Position numbers and translations under genes: made by a program. Under the pieces are notes generated by a model. That model had not been told where the DNA came from. It did not search any database and worked only from the letters and a program-made list of their open reading frames with translations. DNA of 21,379 bases. Origin: Streptococcus oralis (GTDB taxonomy: Bacteria > Bacillota > Bacilli > Lactobacillales > Streptococcaceae). Shown here in pieces: positions 8,848-16,840 of this stretch. The stretch's first letter is position 1; every line of letters starts with the position of its first letter. The stretch lies in NCBI GenBank assembly GCA_937930605.1, contig CALHBZ010000037.1:1-21379 (forward strand), in the 5' to 3' direction.

Positions 8848-8860
8848 ATTTCCGAACATT
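8848..8860 (+). promoter_or_regulatory. PurBox-like PurR site upstream of guaC
   Basis: ATTTCCGAACATT matches, at every position, the lactic-acid-bacterial PurBox consensus as I remember it (AWWWCCGAACWWT). It lies about 35 bp upstream of the guaC -35 box, roughly 58-70 bp before the predicted transcription start, and the gene is purine-related. In Lactococcus PurR acts as an activator from such positions. Only one box is visible, and regulation is inferred. Confidence 0.6.
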
Positions 8861-8882
8861 ATGATTGAATTATTAAAAATAT

Positions 8883-8911
8883 TTGACAAAAACTGTACTT
8901 TAGTTTATAAT
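8883..8911 (+). promoter_or_regulatory. Consensus promoter of guaC
   Basis: TTGACA at 8883-8888 and TATAAT at 8906-8911 are separated by exactly 17 bp, a perfect sigma-70/SigA consensus. The predicted start is near 8918, giving a leader of about 70 nt. Confidence 0.9.
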
Positions 8912-8917
8912 GAATTA

Positions 8918-8988
8918 AGGAAACGTCGGAAAAGACGTAGAGATGCGCAAGCATAGGTAGGTTATTACAAAAGAAACGAGACATCGAT
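8918..8988 (+). promoter_or_regulatory. Structured 5' leader of guaC
   Basis: Two back-to-back hairpins are visible. ACGTC (8923-8927) pairs with GACGT (8934-8938) around GGAAAA. ATGC (8943-8946) pairs with GCAT (8951-8954) around the GNRA tetraloop GCAA. No convincing Shine-Dalgarno lies directly before the ATG at 8989; the nearest purine-rich runs are GAAACGAGA and the more distant AGGTAGG. I do not recognise a riboswitch class. No terminator is visible, so any control would be at translation or RNA stability. Confidence 0.4.
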
Positions 8989-9975
8989 ATGTTAAATGAA
9001 TTTCCAATTTTTGATTACGAAGATATTCAGTTAATCCCAAACAAATGTGTGATTAAAAGCCGTGCAGAAGCGGATACAAGTGTCACTCTAGGAAATCACA
9101 CTTTCAAACTACCTGTTGTACCAGCCAATATGCAGACGATTTTGGATGAGAACGTAGCAGAGCAACTTGCTAAAGGCGGTTACTTTTACATTATGCACCG
9201 TTTTGATGAAGCGGGGCGCATTCCTTTTATCAAACGCATGCACGATCAAGGGCTGATTGCTTCCATTTCTGTCGGTGTCAAGGATTATGAGTATGACTTT
9301 GTTAGCCAACTCAAGGTTGATGCTCCTGAGTATATCACGATTGATATTGCTCATGGTCATGCAGATAGTGTGATTTCAATGATTCAACACATCAAGAAAG
9401 AATTACCAGATACTTTTGTCATTGCTGGTAACGTGGGAACACCAGAGGCTGTGCGTGAATTGGAAAATGCTGGTGCGGATGCTACCAAGGTTGGAATTGG
9501 TCCTGGTAAGGTTTGTATCACCAAGGTCAAGACTGGTTTTGGTACAGGTGGTTGGCAGTTGGCAGCACTACGCTGGTGTGCTAAGGCAGCTCGTAAACCG
9601 ATTATTGCTGATGGTGGGATTCGTACTCATGGTGATATTGCTAAATCAATCCGTTTCGGTGCTAGCATGGTCATGATTGGTTCCCTTTTTGCTGGACATA
9701 TCGAAAGCCCAGGAAAGACGATTGAAGTTGAAGGTGAACAGTTCAAAGAATACTATGGTTCAGCTTCACAGTATCAAAAAGGCGCTTATAAAAACGTGGA
9801 AGGAAAACGTATCTTACTTCCTGCCAAAGGGCATTTACAAGATACCCTTACTGAGATGGAGCAAGATTTGCAAAGTGCCATTTCCTACGCAGGTGGACGA
9901 AAGGTTGCTGACCTCAAGCACGTTGATTATGTTATCGTGAAAAACTCTATCTGGAATGGTGATGCATCCCACTAA
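8989..9975 (+). CDS. guaC: GMP reductase GuaC
   Basis: GuaC reduces GMP to IMP with NADPH and so recycles guanine nucleotides. The 328-residue protein is the compact, CBS-less branch of the IMPDH/GMPR TIM-barrel family. Visible features are the N-terminal [13 protein letters not shown], the catalytic loop [15 protein letters not shown] with nucleophile C176, the phosphate-binding [12 protein letters not shown] and GSLFAGH segments, and the flap [20 protein letters not shown]. The absence of the ~120-residue CBS insertion and the short length separate it from IMP dehydrogenase. It is monocistronic: a strong promoter and PurBox lie upstream and a tRNA unit follows. The start fixes the conserved N-terminus even though the Shine-Dalgarno is weak. 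Confidence 0.95.
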   Translation: MLNEFPIFDYEDIQLIPNKCVIKSRAEADTSVTLGNHTFKLPVVPANMQTILDENVAEQLAKGGYFYIMHRFDEAGRIPFIKRMHDQGLIASISVGVKDYEYDFVSQLKVDAPEYITIDIAHGHADSVISMIQHIKKELPDTFVIAGNVGTPEAVRELENAGADATKVGIGPGKVCITKVKTGFGTGGWQLAALRWCAKAARKPIIADGGIRTHGDIAKSIRFGASMVMIGSLFAGHIESPGKTIEVEGEQFKEYYGSASQYQKGAYKNVEGKRILLPAKGHLQDTLTEMEQDLQSAISYAGGRKVADLKHVDYVIVKNSIWNGDASH

Positions 9976-10002
9976 TGGATGCTTAGTTCACCCATAAAAA
10001 AC

Positions 10003-10031
10003 TTGTTATTAGAGCAAATTTCTGTTATAAT
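10003..10031 (+). promoter_or_regulatory. Promoter of the tRNA-Arg gene
   Basis: TTGTTA at 10003-10008 and TATAAT at 10026-10031, with a 17-bp spacer, lie 11 nt upstream of the mature tRNA 5' end. This gives a very short pre-tRNA leader. Confidence 0.75.
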
Positions 10032-10042
10032 AAAACAAGTTT

Positions 10043-10114
10043 CCACCCTTAGTGTAATGGATATCACGTAAGATTCCGGTTCTTAAGATGGGGGTTCGAT
10101 TCCCTCAGGGTGGA
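10043..10114 (+). tRNA. tRNA-Arg (anticodon CCG)
   Basis: A complete cloverleaf can be drawn by hand. The 7-bp acceptor stem is CCACCCT/AGGGTGG with discriminator A. The D arm is GTGT/TCAC-like with loop AATGGATA. The anticodon stem TAAGA/TCTTA encloses the loop TTCCGGT, giving CCG at positions 34-36 to read the CGG codon. The variable loop is AGAT, and the T arm is GGGGG/CCCTC with loop TTCGATT. CCA is not encoded, as is common for streptococcal tRNAs outside rRNA clusters. A promoter and a terminator flank it, so it is an independent single-tRNA unit. Confidence 0.95.
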
Positions 10115-10126
10115 TGTAAACAGCCT

Positions 10127-10154
10127 AAAAAAGCCTTTAAATAAGGCTTTTTTC
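10127..10154 (+). terminator. Terminator of the tRNA-Arg unit
   Basis: AAAAAAGCCTT (10127-10137) pairs with AAGGCTTTTTT (10143-10153) around a 5-nt loop, a stem of up to 11 bp ending in a T tract. Confidence 0.9.
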
Positions 10155-10223
10155 TTTATATTGCCTCCAAAATTGGAAATCTTTTTCAAAAATTATCCAA
10201 ATCTTTCCTAGTCCCGTTTTAAA

Positions 10224-10252
10224 GTGACTCAGGGGGCTTTTTTTGATATAAT
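10224..10252 (+). promoter_or_regulatory. Promoter of rnc-smc
   Basis: TATAAT at 10247-10252 has a GTGACT -35 (4 of 6 matches to TTGACA) at 10224-10229, with a 17-bp spacer. The start codon lies 34 nt further on, behind GAAAGAGG. Confidence 0.65.
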
Positions 10253-10286
10253 AAGAAAGACTGTTATCAGTTAGAAAGAGGTTGGT

Positions 10287-10985
10287 ATGAAAGAATTACA
10301 AACTGTACTGAAGAAGCGTTTTGCAATCGAATTTGCAGACAAAAACTTACTAGAAACGGCCTTTACTCATACGAGTTATGCCAATGAGCACCGCCTCTTA
10401 AAAATTTCACACAATGAGCGCTTGGAATTTTTAGGAGACGCTGTTCTGCAATTATTGATTTCAGAATATCTGTATAAGAAATATCCTAAGAAACCAGAGG
10501 GAGATTTGTCCAAACTCCGTGCCATGATTGTCCGTGAGGAAAGTTTGGCTGGTTTTGCGCGTGATTGCCAGTTTGATCAGTTTATCAAGCTAGGAAAAGG
10601 GGAAGAAAAGTCTGGTGGGCGCAATCGTGACACCATTCTTGGTGATGCCTTTGAAGCCTTTCTGGGTGCTTTGCTTTTAGACAAGGATGTGGCTAAGGTA
10701 AAAGAGTTTATCTATCAGGTCATGATTCCCAAGGTCGAAGCAGGTGACTTTGAAATGATTAAGGATTACAAGACTCATCTGCAAGAGTTGCTTCAGGTCA
10801 ATGGGGATGTGGACATTCGCTACCAGGTTATCTCTGAGACGGGACCTGCTCATGATAAGGTTTTTGATGTAGAAGTTCTGGTTGAGGGCAAGGGCATCGG
10901 AAAAGGCCAAGGGCGTTCTAAAAAATTAGCAGAGCAAGAGGCTGCAAAAAATGCCGTTGAGAAGGGGCTGGATTCATGTATTTAA
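10287..10985 (+). CDS. rnc: Ribonuclease III
   Basis: RNase III cleaves double-stranded RNA in rRNA maturation and in mRNA and antisense-RNA turnover. The 232-residue protein has the standard layout: an endonuclease domain with the signature NERLEFLGD at 43-51 (E47, D51), the second acidic pair in [11 protein letters not shown] (D120, E123), and a C-terminal dsRNA-binding domain (about 155-230) ending in [24 protein letters not shown]. Spacing of the four acidic residues matches E. coli Rnc with an offset of six. The Shine-Dalgarno GAAAGAGG precedes the ATG. Its 3' end overlaps smc by 10 nt, the arrangement common in streptococci. Confidence 0.97.
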   Translation: MKELQTVLKKRFAIEFADKNLLETAFTHTSYANEHRLLKISHNERLEFLGDAVLQLLISEYLYKKYPKKPEGDLSKLRAMIVREESLAGFARDCQFDQFIKLGKGEEKSGGRNRDTILGDAFEAFLGALLLDKDVAKVKEFIYQVMIPKVEAGDFEMIKDYKTHLQELLQVNGDVDIRYQVISETGPAHDKVFDVEVLVEGKGIGKGQGRSKKLAEQEAAKNAVEKGLDSCI

Positions 10986-13900
10986 AGGAAATTGAGATTC
11001 AGGGATTCAAGTCCTTTGCTGACAAGACCAAAGTCGTCTTTGACCAAGGAGTGACAGCCGTCGTTGGGCCAAATGGATCTGGAAAATCAAATATCACAGA
11101 AAGTCTGAGATGGGCCTTGGGGGAGTCTAGTGTCAAAAGCCTTCGTGGTGGCAAGATGCCCGATGTCATTTTTGCTGGGACTGAAAGTCGTAAACCACTC
11201 AATTATGCCTCTGTTGTCGTGACCTTGGATAATGAAGATGGCTTTATCAAGGATGCGGGACAAGAAATCAAGGTAGAACGCCATATCTATCGTAGTGGAG
11301 ATAGCGAGTATCGAATTGATGGCAAGAAAGTCCGTCTGCGTGATGTACATGACCTTTTCTTAGATACTGGTTTGGGACGGGATTCTTTCTCTATTATTTC
11401 CCAAGGAAAGGTTGAGGAGATTTTTAATTCCAAGCCTGAAGAACGTCGAGCTATTTTTGAAGAAGCTGCTGGAGTTTTAAAGTACAAGACTCGTAGAAAA
11501 GAAACAGAAAGCAAACTGCAACAAACTCAAGACAATCTAGACCGCTTAGAGGACATTATCTATGAGTTGGACAATCAAATCAAGCCTCTTGCAAAACAAG
11601 CTGAGAATGCTCGCAAGTTTCTCGACTTGGATGGTCAACGCAAGGCTATTTACTTGGATGTTTTGGTCGCCCAAATCAAGGAAAACAAGGTTGAACTAGA
11701 GCTGACAGAAGAAGAGTTGGCTCAGGTTCAGGAACTTTTGACTAGTTATTATCAAAAGCGTCAAGAGTTAGAAGAAGAAAATCAAACTCTTAAAAAGAAA
11801 CGCCAAGATCTCCAAGCTCAAATGTCCAAAGACCAAGGGATCTTGATGGATCTGACGAATCTGATAAGTGACTTAGAGCGAAAATTAGCCCTATCAAAAC
11901 TTGAGTCAGAGCAGGTAGCCCTCAATCAACAAGAAGCACAAGCCCGTTTGGCATCTTTAGAAGATAAGAGAAAGACTCTAAGTAAAGAGAAGGCAGAAAA
12001 AGAAGCAAATCTGGCACAGTTAGAGGAAAGTCTAACTGAAAACAACAAAGAACTCAATCGTTTAGAAGCAGAATTGCTAGCTTTTTCAGATGATCCTGAC
12101 CAGATGATCGAGCTCTTGCGTGAACGTTTTGTAGCGCTTTTACAAGAAGAAGCGGATGTCTCAAACCAACTGACCCGCATTGAGAATGAACTAGAGAACA
12201 GCCGTCAGCTATCTCAAAAACAAGCAGATCAACTTGAGAAACTGAAAGAACAACTGGCTACAGCTAAAGAAAAGGCCAGTCAGCAAGAGGCTGAGCTTGA
12301 AACTGCCAAGGAACAGGTTCAGAAATTATTGGCTGACTATCAAGCTAGTGCCAAGGAGCAAGAGGAAAAGAAGGTTTCTTACCAAGTTCAGCAGAGCCAA
12401 CTCTTTGACCGTCTGGATAGTCTCAAAAATAAGCAGGCTAGATCCCAAAGTTTAGAGAATATCCTTAGAAATCATAGCAACTTTTACGCGGGTGTTAAGA
12501 GTGTTCTCCAAGAAAAAGACCGTCTAGGTGGGATTATTGGCGCAGTCAGTGAGCATTTGACTTTTGATGTGCATTATCAAACCGCTTTGGAGATTGCACT
12601 TGGAGCTAGTAGTCAACATATCATCGTAGAAGATGAAAACGCGGCAACAAAGGCTATTGATTTCCTAAAACGAAATAGAGCTGGTCGTGCGACCTTCCTT
12701 CCATTGACAACTATCAAGGCTCGTGCGATTTCTAGTCAGAACCAAGATGCTATCGCATCAAGTCCAGGCTTCCTTGGAATGGCTGATGAGTTGGTTACTT
12801 TTGATACTAGACTAGAAGCCATTTTCAAGAACTTGCTAGCTACGACGGCTATCTTTGATACTGTAGAACATGCGCGTGCAGCTGCTCGTCAAGTTCGTTA
12901 CCAGGTTCGTATGGTGACACTGGATGGGACAGAGTTGCGCACAGGTGGTTCCTATGCGGGTGGTGCCAATCGCCAGAATAACAGTATCTTCATCAAGCCT
13001 GAACTGGAACAATTACAAAAAGAAATTGCTGAAGAAGAAGCTAGTCTGCGTTCAGAAGAAGAAAGTTTGAAGATATTGCAAGATGAGATGGCGGTATTGA
13101 CAGAAAGGTTAGAAGCCATCAAATCTCAGGGTGAGCAAGCTCGCATCCAGGAGCAAGGCTTGTCCCTCGCTTATCAGCAAACGAATCAGCAAGTGGAAGA
13201 GTTAGAAACTCTTTGGAAACTTCAAGAAGAGGAATTAAATCGTCTTACTGAAGGAGATTGGCAAGCGGACAAGGAAAAATGCCAAGAGCGCCTTGCTACT
13301 ATCGCAAGGGAAAAGCAAAGTCTAGAAGCTGAGATTGAAGAGATTAAGTCTAATAAAAACGCAATTCAAGAACGTTATCAAAACTTGCAGGAACAAGTAG
13401 CGCAAGCTCGCTTGCTTAAGTCAGAACTGCAAGGACAAAAGCGGTACGAAGTGACTGATATTGAACGCCTAGGTAAGGAACTGGATAATCTGGATATCGA
13501 ACAAGAGGAAATTCAACGTCTCCTCCAAGAAAAGGTTGATAATCTTGAGAAGGTTGATACGGATTTGCTAAGTCAGCAGGCGGAAGAGGCCAAAACTCAG
13601 AAAACAAACCTCCAACAAGGTTTGATTCGCAAGCAGTTTGAGTTGGATGATATCGAAGGCCAGCTGGATGATATTGCCAGCCATTTGGACCAGGCTCGTC
13701 AGCAGAATGAGGAGTGGATTCGCAAACAAACACGTGCTGAAGCCAAGAAAGAAAAGGTCAGCGAACGCTTGCGCTATCTACAAGCTCAATTAACTGACCA
13801 GTACCAGATCAGCTATACTGAGGCTCTAGAAAAAGCGCATGAGTTGGAAAATCTCAATCTGGCAGAGCAAGAGGTTAAAGATCTTGAGAAGGCTATTCGC

Positions 13901-14515
13901 TCACTGGGTCCAGTCAATTTGGAAGCTATTGACCAGTACGAAGAAGTCCACAACCGTTTGGATTTCCTAAATAGCCAACGAGATGATATTTTATCTGCGA
14001 AAAACCTGCTCCTTGAGACCATTACAGAGATGAATGATGAGGTTAAGGAACGCTTTAAATCAACCTTTGAGGCTATTCGTGAGTCCTTTAAAGTGACCTT
14101 TAGACAGATGTTTGGTGGAGGTCAGGCAGACTTGATATTAACTGAGGACGATCTTTTAACAGCTGGTGTGGAGATTTCTGTTCAACCACCAGGTAAGAAA
14201 ATCCAGTCTCTCAACCTCATGAGTGGTGGGGAAAAAGCCCTATCCGCTCTGGCTCTGCTCTTCTCAATTATCCGAGTTAAGACCATTCCTTTCGTCATCT
14301 TGGACGAGGTCGAGGCGGCACTGGACGAAGCCAATGTTAAACGTTTCGGGGATTACCTCAACCGCTTTGACAAGGATAGTCAGTTTATCGTCGTAACCCA
14401 CCGTAAGGGGACGATGGCGGCAGCGGACTCTATCTATGGAGTTACTATGCAAGAATCAGGTGTTTCTAAGATTGTTTCGGTTAAGTTAAAAGACTTGGAA
14501 GAAACAGTAGACTAG
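10976..14515 (+). CDS. smc: Chromosome segregation/condensation ATPase Smc
   Basis: Smc forms the ATP-driven DNA loop-extruding complex with ScpA and ScpB that organises the nucleoid. The 1179 residues are full length. The head has Walker A GPNGSGKS (31-38). A long coiled coil rich in Q, E, K and L runs from about 165 to 500. The hinge (about 505-660) contains [11 protein letters not shown] and the glycine-rich TGGSYAGG. The second coiled coil runs to about 1000. The C-terminal head has the ABC signature LMSGGEKA (S1083-G-G) and Walker [16 protein letters not shown] (D1110, E1111). The ATG lies inside rnc, so translation is likely coupled. A terminator follows directly. Confidence 0.97.
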   Translation: MYLKEIEIQGFKSFADKTKVVFDQGVTAVVGPNGSGKSNITESLRWALGESSVKSLRGGKMPDVIFAGTESRKPLNYASVVVTLDNEDGFIKDAGQEIKVERHIYRSGDSEYRIDGKKVRLRDVHDLFLDTGLGRDSFSIISQGKVEEIFNSKPEERRAIFEEAAGVLKYKTRRKETESKLQQTQDNLDRLEDIIYELDNQIKPLAKQAENARKFLDLDGQRKAIYLDVLVAQIKENKVELELTEEELAQVQELLTSYYQKRQELEEENQTLKKKRQDLQAQMSKDQGILMDLTNLISDLERKLALSKLESEQVALNQQEAQARLASLEDKRKTLSKEKAEKEANLAQLEESLTENNKELNRLEAELLAFSDDPDQMIELLRERFVALLQEEADVSNQLTRIENELENSRQLSQKQADQLEKLKEQLATAKEKASQQEAELETAKEQVQKLLADYQASAKEQEEKKVSYQVQQSQLFDRLDSLKNKQARSQSLENILRNHSNFYAGVKSVLQEKDRLGGIIGAVSEHLTFDVHYQTALEIALGASSQHIIVEDENAATKAIDFLKRNRAGRATFLPLTTIKARAISSQNQDAIASSPGFLGMADELVTFDTRLEAIFKNLLATTAIFDTVEHARAAARQVRYQVRMVTLDGTELRTGGSYAGGANRQNNSIFIKPELEQLQKEIAEEEASLRSEEESLKILQDEMAVLTERLEAIKSQGEQARIQEQGLSLAYQQTNQQVEELETLWKLQEEELNRLTEGDWQADKEKCQERLATIAREKQSLEAEIEEIKSNKNAIQERYQNLQEQVAQARLLKSELQGQKRYEVTDIERLGKELDNLDIEQEEIQRLLQEKVDNLEKVDTDLLSQQAEEAKTQKTNLQQGLIRKQFELDDIEGQLDDIASHLDQARQQNEEWIRKQTRAEAKKEKVSERLRYLQAQLTDQYQISYTEALEKAHELENLNLAEQEVKDLEKAIRSLGPVNLEAIDQYEEVHNRLDFLNSQRDDILSAKNLLLETITEMNDEVKERFKSTFEAIRESFKVTFRQMFGGGQADLILTEDDLLTAGVEISVQPPGKKIQSLNLMSGGEKALSALALLFSIIRVKTIPFVILDEVEAALDEANVKRFGDYLNRFDKDSQFIVVTHRKGTMAAADSIYGVTMQESGVSKIVSVKLKDLEETVD

Positions 14516-14525
14516 TTACTAAACG

Positions 14526-14554
14526 ATAGCATCTCTTAGGAGGTGCTATTTTTT
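14526..14554 (+). terminator. Terminator of rnc-smc
   Basis: ATAGCATCTC (14526-14535) pairs with GAGGTGCTAT (14540-14549) around the TTAG loop, a 10-bp stem with one G-U pair, followed by a run of T to 14554. Confidence 0.9.
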
Positions 14555-14643
14555 AAAACTCATAGCTTGAATTATCTATAAAGGTCAGTTCAGGCACAAA
14601 AAACGACATTTGGGATTTCCTCTTAGCGAAAAGACTGGCTCTA

Positions 14644-14652
14644 TGATATAAT
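14644..14652 (+). promoter_or_regulatory. Extended -10 promoter of ribF, giving an apparently leaderless mRNA
   Basis: TGATATAAT is an extended -10 (TGN plus perfect TATAAT at 14647-14652). The -35 region is poor. The ribF ATG is at 14659, just six bases after the -10 box, where transcription would normally begin. The message would therefore start at or next to the AUG, with no room for a Shine-Dalgarno. Confidence 0.7.
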
Positions 14653-14658
14653 AGTTTC

Positions 14659-15609
14659 ATGATTACAACAGTACCTATTAAGAACGAAAAAGACATTGCA
14701 GTACCGGGAAAAACAGTCCTTGTACTAGGTTATTTTGATGGTATCCACAAGGGTCATCAGAAACTTTTTGAAGTGGCCAGTAAGGCTTCGATGAAGGATT
14801 ATCTGCCAGTTGTCGTGATGACCTTTACAGAGTCGCCAAAACTTGCCTTGCAACCTTACCAACCTGAGCTCATGCTCCATATCGTCAATCACGAGGAACG
14901 AGAGCACAAGATGAAGTGGCACGGAGTTGAGGCCCTCTTCTTACTGGACTTTAGTAGCAAATTTGCTAGTTTAACGGGTCAAGAATTCTTTGATACCTAT
15001 GTTAGAGCTTTAAAACCAGCCATTATCGTAGCAGGATTTGATTATACGTTTGGTTCAGATAAGAAAACTGCGAATGATTTGAAGGATTATTTTGATGGAG
15101 AGATTATCATTGTTCCCCCGGTCGAGGACGAAAAGGGAAAGATCAGTTCCACACGGATTCGCCAAGCTATTCTTGATGGAGATGTTAAGGAAGTCAATCA
15201 TCTACTCGGCACACCGCTCCCAACCCGTGGGATGGTCGTTCACGGAAATGCTCGTGGGCGTACTATCGGTTATCCAACAGCCAATCTAGTCCTGAGAGAT
15301 CGAACTTATATGCCAGCAGACGGTGTTTACGTAGTCGATGTAGAAGTACAACGTCAGAGATATCGTGGGATGGCAAGCGTTGGGAAAAATGTTACTTTCG
15401 ATGGAGAAGAGCCACGTTTTGAAGTCAATATTTTTGACTTTTCAGATGATATTTATGGTGAGACAGTCATGGTCTACTGGTTAGACCGTGTCCGCGATAT
15501 GGTCAAATTTGACTCCATCGACGATCTCGTAGACCAACTCCAGAAAGACGAAGAGATTGCTCGGAACTGGAAGGATGAAGATTCTGTCATTCAAGAGTCT
15601 CAGGTATAG
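14659..15609 (+). CDS. ribF: Bifunctional riboflavin kinase/FAD synthetase RibF
   Basis: RibF converts riboflavin to FMN and then FAD. The 316-residue protein has both domains. The N-terminal adenylyltransferase has FDGIHKGH (26-33) and ISSTR (162-166, of ISSTRIRQAILDGDV). The C-terminal flavokinase has GRTIGYPTANL (200-210), with the Mg/ATP PTAN at 206-209 and the catalytic-base region RFEVNIFDF (E255). The ATG at 14659 must be close to the true start: the nucleotide-binding FDG motif lies only 26 residues in, and the next in-frame ATG falls beyond it. There is no Shine-Dalgarno upstream. It is a single-gene unit ended by a long hairpin. Confidence 0.95.
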   Translation: MITTVPIKNEKDIAVPGKTVLVLGYFDGIHKGHQKLFEVASKASMKDYLPVVVMTFTESPKLALQPYQPELMLHIVNHEEREHKMKWHGVEALFLLDFSSKFASLTGQEFFDTYVRALKPAIIVAGFDYTFGSDKKTANDLKDYFDGEIIIVPPVEDEKGKISSTRIRQAILDGDVKEVNHLLGTPLPTRGMVVHGNARGRTIGYPTANLVLRDRTYMPADGVYVVDVEVQRQRYRGMASVGKNVTFDGEEPRFEVNIFDFSDDIYGETVMVYWLDRVRDMVKFDSIDDLVDQLQKDEEIARNWKDEDSVIQESQV

Positions 15610-15618
15610 AAAACGTCT

Positions 15619-15660
15619 AAAAAAGCTACTAGAAGGATTAGTTCTTTTGGTAGTAGTTTT
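15619..15660 (+). terminator. Terminator-like hairpin after ribF
   Basis: AAAAGCTACTA pairs with TAGTAGTTTT, and inside it AAGGA pairs with TTCTT around TTAG. The combined imperfect stem ends in TTTT. The T run is short, so it may be a weak terminator or an mRNA 3' stabiliser. Its 3' arm overlaps the likely -35 region of the next gene. Confidence 0.6.
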
Positions 15661-15676
15661 GAAAGTTTGATATAAT
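15647..15676 (+). promoter_or_regulatory. Probable promoter of the nucleotidyltransferase gene
   Basis: Extended -10 TGATATAAT (TATAAT at 15671-15676) with a TTGGTA -35-like hexamer at 15647-15652, 18 bp away. The -35 sits inside the ribF terminator stem. The leader to the ATG at 15746 is about 60 nt. Confidence 0.6.
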
Positions 15677-15745
15677 GCACTTTCAGTCCCCCTAGTTTCC
15701 TATTTTAGCAACTATTTATGTTCAAATTATAGACGAGGCTTTATT

Positions 15746-16516
15746 ATGCAAACTCAAGAAGAAATGAATGTTTTGGTGCCGGAAAAATTAGCAGAAATTG
15801 AGCGTGATTTCGATGTCAAAGTTTTGTGGGCTATTGAGTCTGGTAGTCGTGCTTGGGGATTTGAGTCTCCTGATAGTGACTTTGATGTGCGATTTATATA
15901 CAAACACAAGCAAGATTTTTATCTCCGTTTGAATGAACAGCGTGATGTTATCGAGCTACCAATTGACGATACTTGGGATGTGAGTGGCTGGGATTTAGAC
16001 AAGACTTTAAAACTCCTTTATAAGTCTAATCCTACACTATTTGAATGGTTACAGTCACCAATTGTTTATCAACAAACGGATTTTATTGAGCGCATACGTC
16101 CACTTGCCAACCAGTATTTTTCTGAGAAAAAAATGCTCCACCATTATTTGAACACTGCTAGAACTCAAATGAATAAGTATCTTTCAGGAGACAAGGTCAA
16201 ACCTAAAAAGTATTTCTACGCGCTGCGTCCTATTTTGGCTTGTCGTTGGATTGAAAAATACCATTCTATTCCGCCGATTTTATTTGATGATTTGGTCAAA
16301 GAATTGCTGCCGTCTCAAATGAAGGAGCATGTTTCAAAATTGCTAGACATTAAGATAAACGGACCTGAAGACATGGAAATTGAGCCTATAAAGCCAATTC
16401 AAGATTATATTTTAGATAATATCCAAGAGCTCGATGCCTACATCCAAAACGTTACTGAGGAAAAGAAAGACTGGAAATCTCTAAATCAATTTTTCCTTGA
16501 GGAATTGAGAAAATGA
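15746..16516 (+). CDS. RlaP/YcgL-type nucleotidyltransferase (DNA polymerase beta superfamily)
   Basis: A 256-residue protein of the predicted nucleotidyltransferase family known as YcgL/RlaP (COG3541; the Pfam entry, from memory, is PF10127). The polymerase-beta-fold active site is clear: GSRAWG at 33-38 followed by SPDSDFDVR, with metal-binding D45 and D47. A helical region with NPTLFEWLQSP, an RTQMNKYLSGDKVKPKKYFYALRP segment and a W-I-E stretch follows, typical of this family. Homologues are linked by genome context in some bacteria to RNA repair, but the substrate is unknown. Here it is monocistronic with its own promoter, and no RNA ligase or Hen1 neighbour is visible. The Shine-Dalgarno-like GAGG is at 15735-15738. 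Confidence 0.8.
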   Translation: MQTQEEMNVLVPEKLAEIERDFDVKVLWAIESGSRAWGFESPDSDFDVRFIYKHKQDFYLRLNEQRDVIELPIDDTWDVSGWDLDKTLKLLYKSNPTLFEWLQSPIVYQQTDFIERIRPLANQYFSEKKMLHHYLNTARTQMNKYLSGDKVKPKKYFYALRPILACRWIEKYHSIPPILFDDLVKELLPSQMKEHVSKLLDIKINGPEDMEIEPIKPIQDYILDNIQELDAYIQNVTEEKKDWKSLNQFFLEELRK

Positions 16517-16526
16517 TGCATTGGTA

Positions 16527-16565
16527 TATTCGATTAATAAAGGTCAATCCATTATTAATCGAATA
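16527..16565. repeat. Perfect 14-bp inverted repeat after the nucleotidyltransferase gene
   Basis: TATTCGATTAATAA (16527-16540) and TTATTAATCGAATA (16552-16565) are exact inverse complements separated by 11 nt. As RNA this is a stable AU-rich hairpin starting 10 nt after the stop codon. It is followed by AAAATTTTAG rather than a U tract, so it is not a standard terminator. It could be a 3' stabiliser, a weak bidirectional terminator, or a protein-binding site. Confidence 0.85.
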
Positions 16566-16658
16566 AAAATTTTAGAAGTATTATCATTTTCAAATTCTTG
16601 GTATTAATTTTGGGTTGGATGTAATTTCAGAAAAACTTCCACTTGTTATAAAAGAATA

Positions 16659-16692
16659 ACTGTAAGTATTTTTTGATTCTTACAGTCTTTTT
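16659..16692 (+). terminator. Terminator-like hairpin upstream of the lipoprotein gene
   Basis: ACTGTAAG (16659-16666) pairs exactly with CTTACAGT (16679-16686) around a 12-nt loop and is followed by CTTTTTC. It probably ends transcription coming from the nucleotidyltransferase gene. Confidence 0.7.
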
Positions 16693-16840
16693 CTTGCTAA
16701 TATAGTATAATATAGTTAATAGGTTTAGATCCTTATTCTACAAATTACTCATATTTCTAGTAGAGAATGAATTATTCTTCTTAGCTGTATGTAGTTCAAG
16801 TTATAAATTACTAGTTATAAAATTCAAAAAGGAGAATCGC

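Larger units (their letters stand above)
16517..16840 (+). other. 324-bp AT-rich intergenic region
   Basis: I see no gene here. It holds a 14-bp inverted repeat next to the preceding stop codon, a terminator-like hairpin in the middle, and a TATAAT at 16706-16711 that could serve the lipoprotein gene. No good -35 hexamer accompanies the TATAAT at 16-18 bp. The rest is AT-rich, with short repeats of AGTTATAAA near 16797-16822. Confidence 0.6.

Noticed and set aside
8918..8988. Purine or lysine riboswitch in the guaC leader
   Set aside because: It is too short, with no conserved purine-aptamer junction; the AGAGATGC resemblance to a lysine-riboswitch segment is isolated.
10043..10114. tRNA-Arg as an integration site for a genetic island
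   Set aside because: No second copy of the tRNA 3' end is seen in the window, and conserved core genes (guaC, rnc) flank it on both sides.
13416..13733. 105-codon open frame on the minus strand inside smc
   Set aside because: It lies opposite the repetitive coiled-coil codons, which create long complementary frames by composition.
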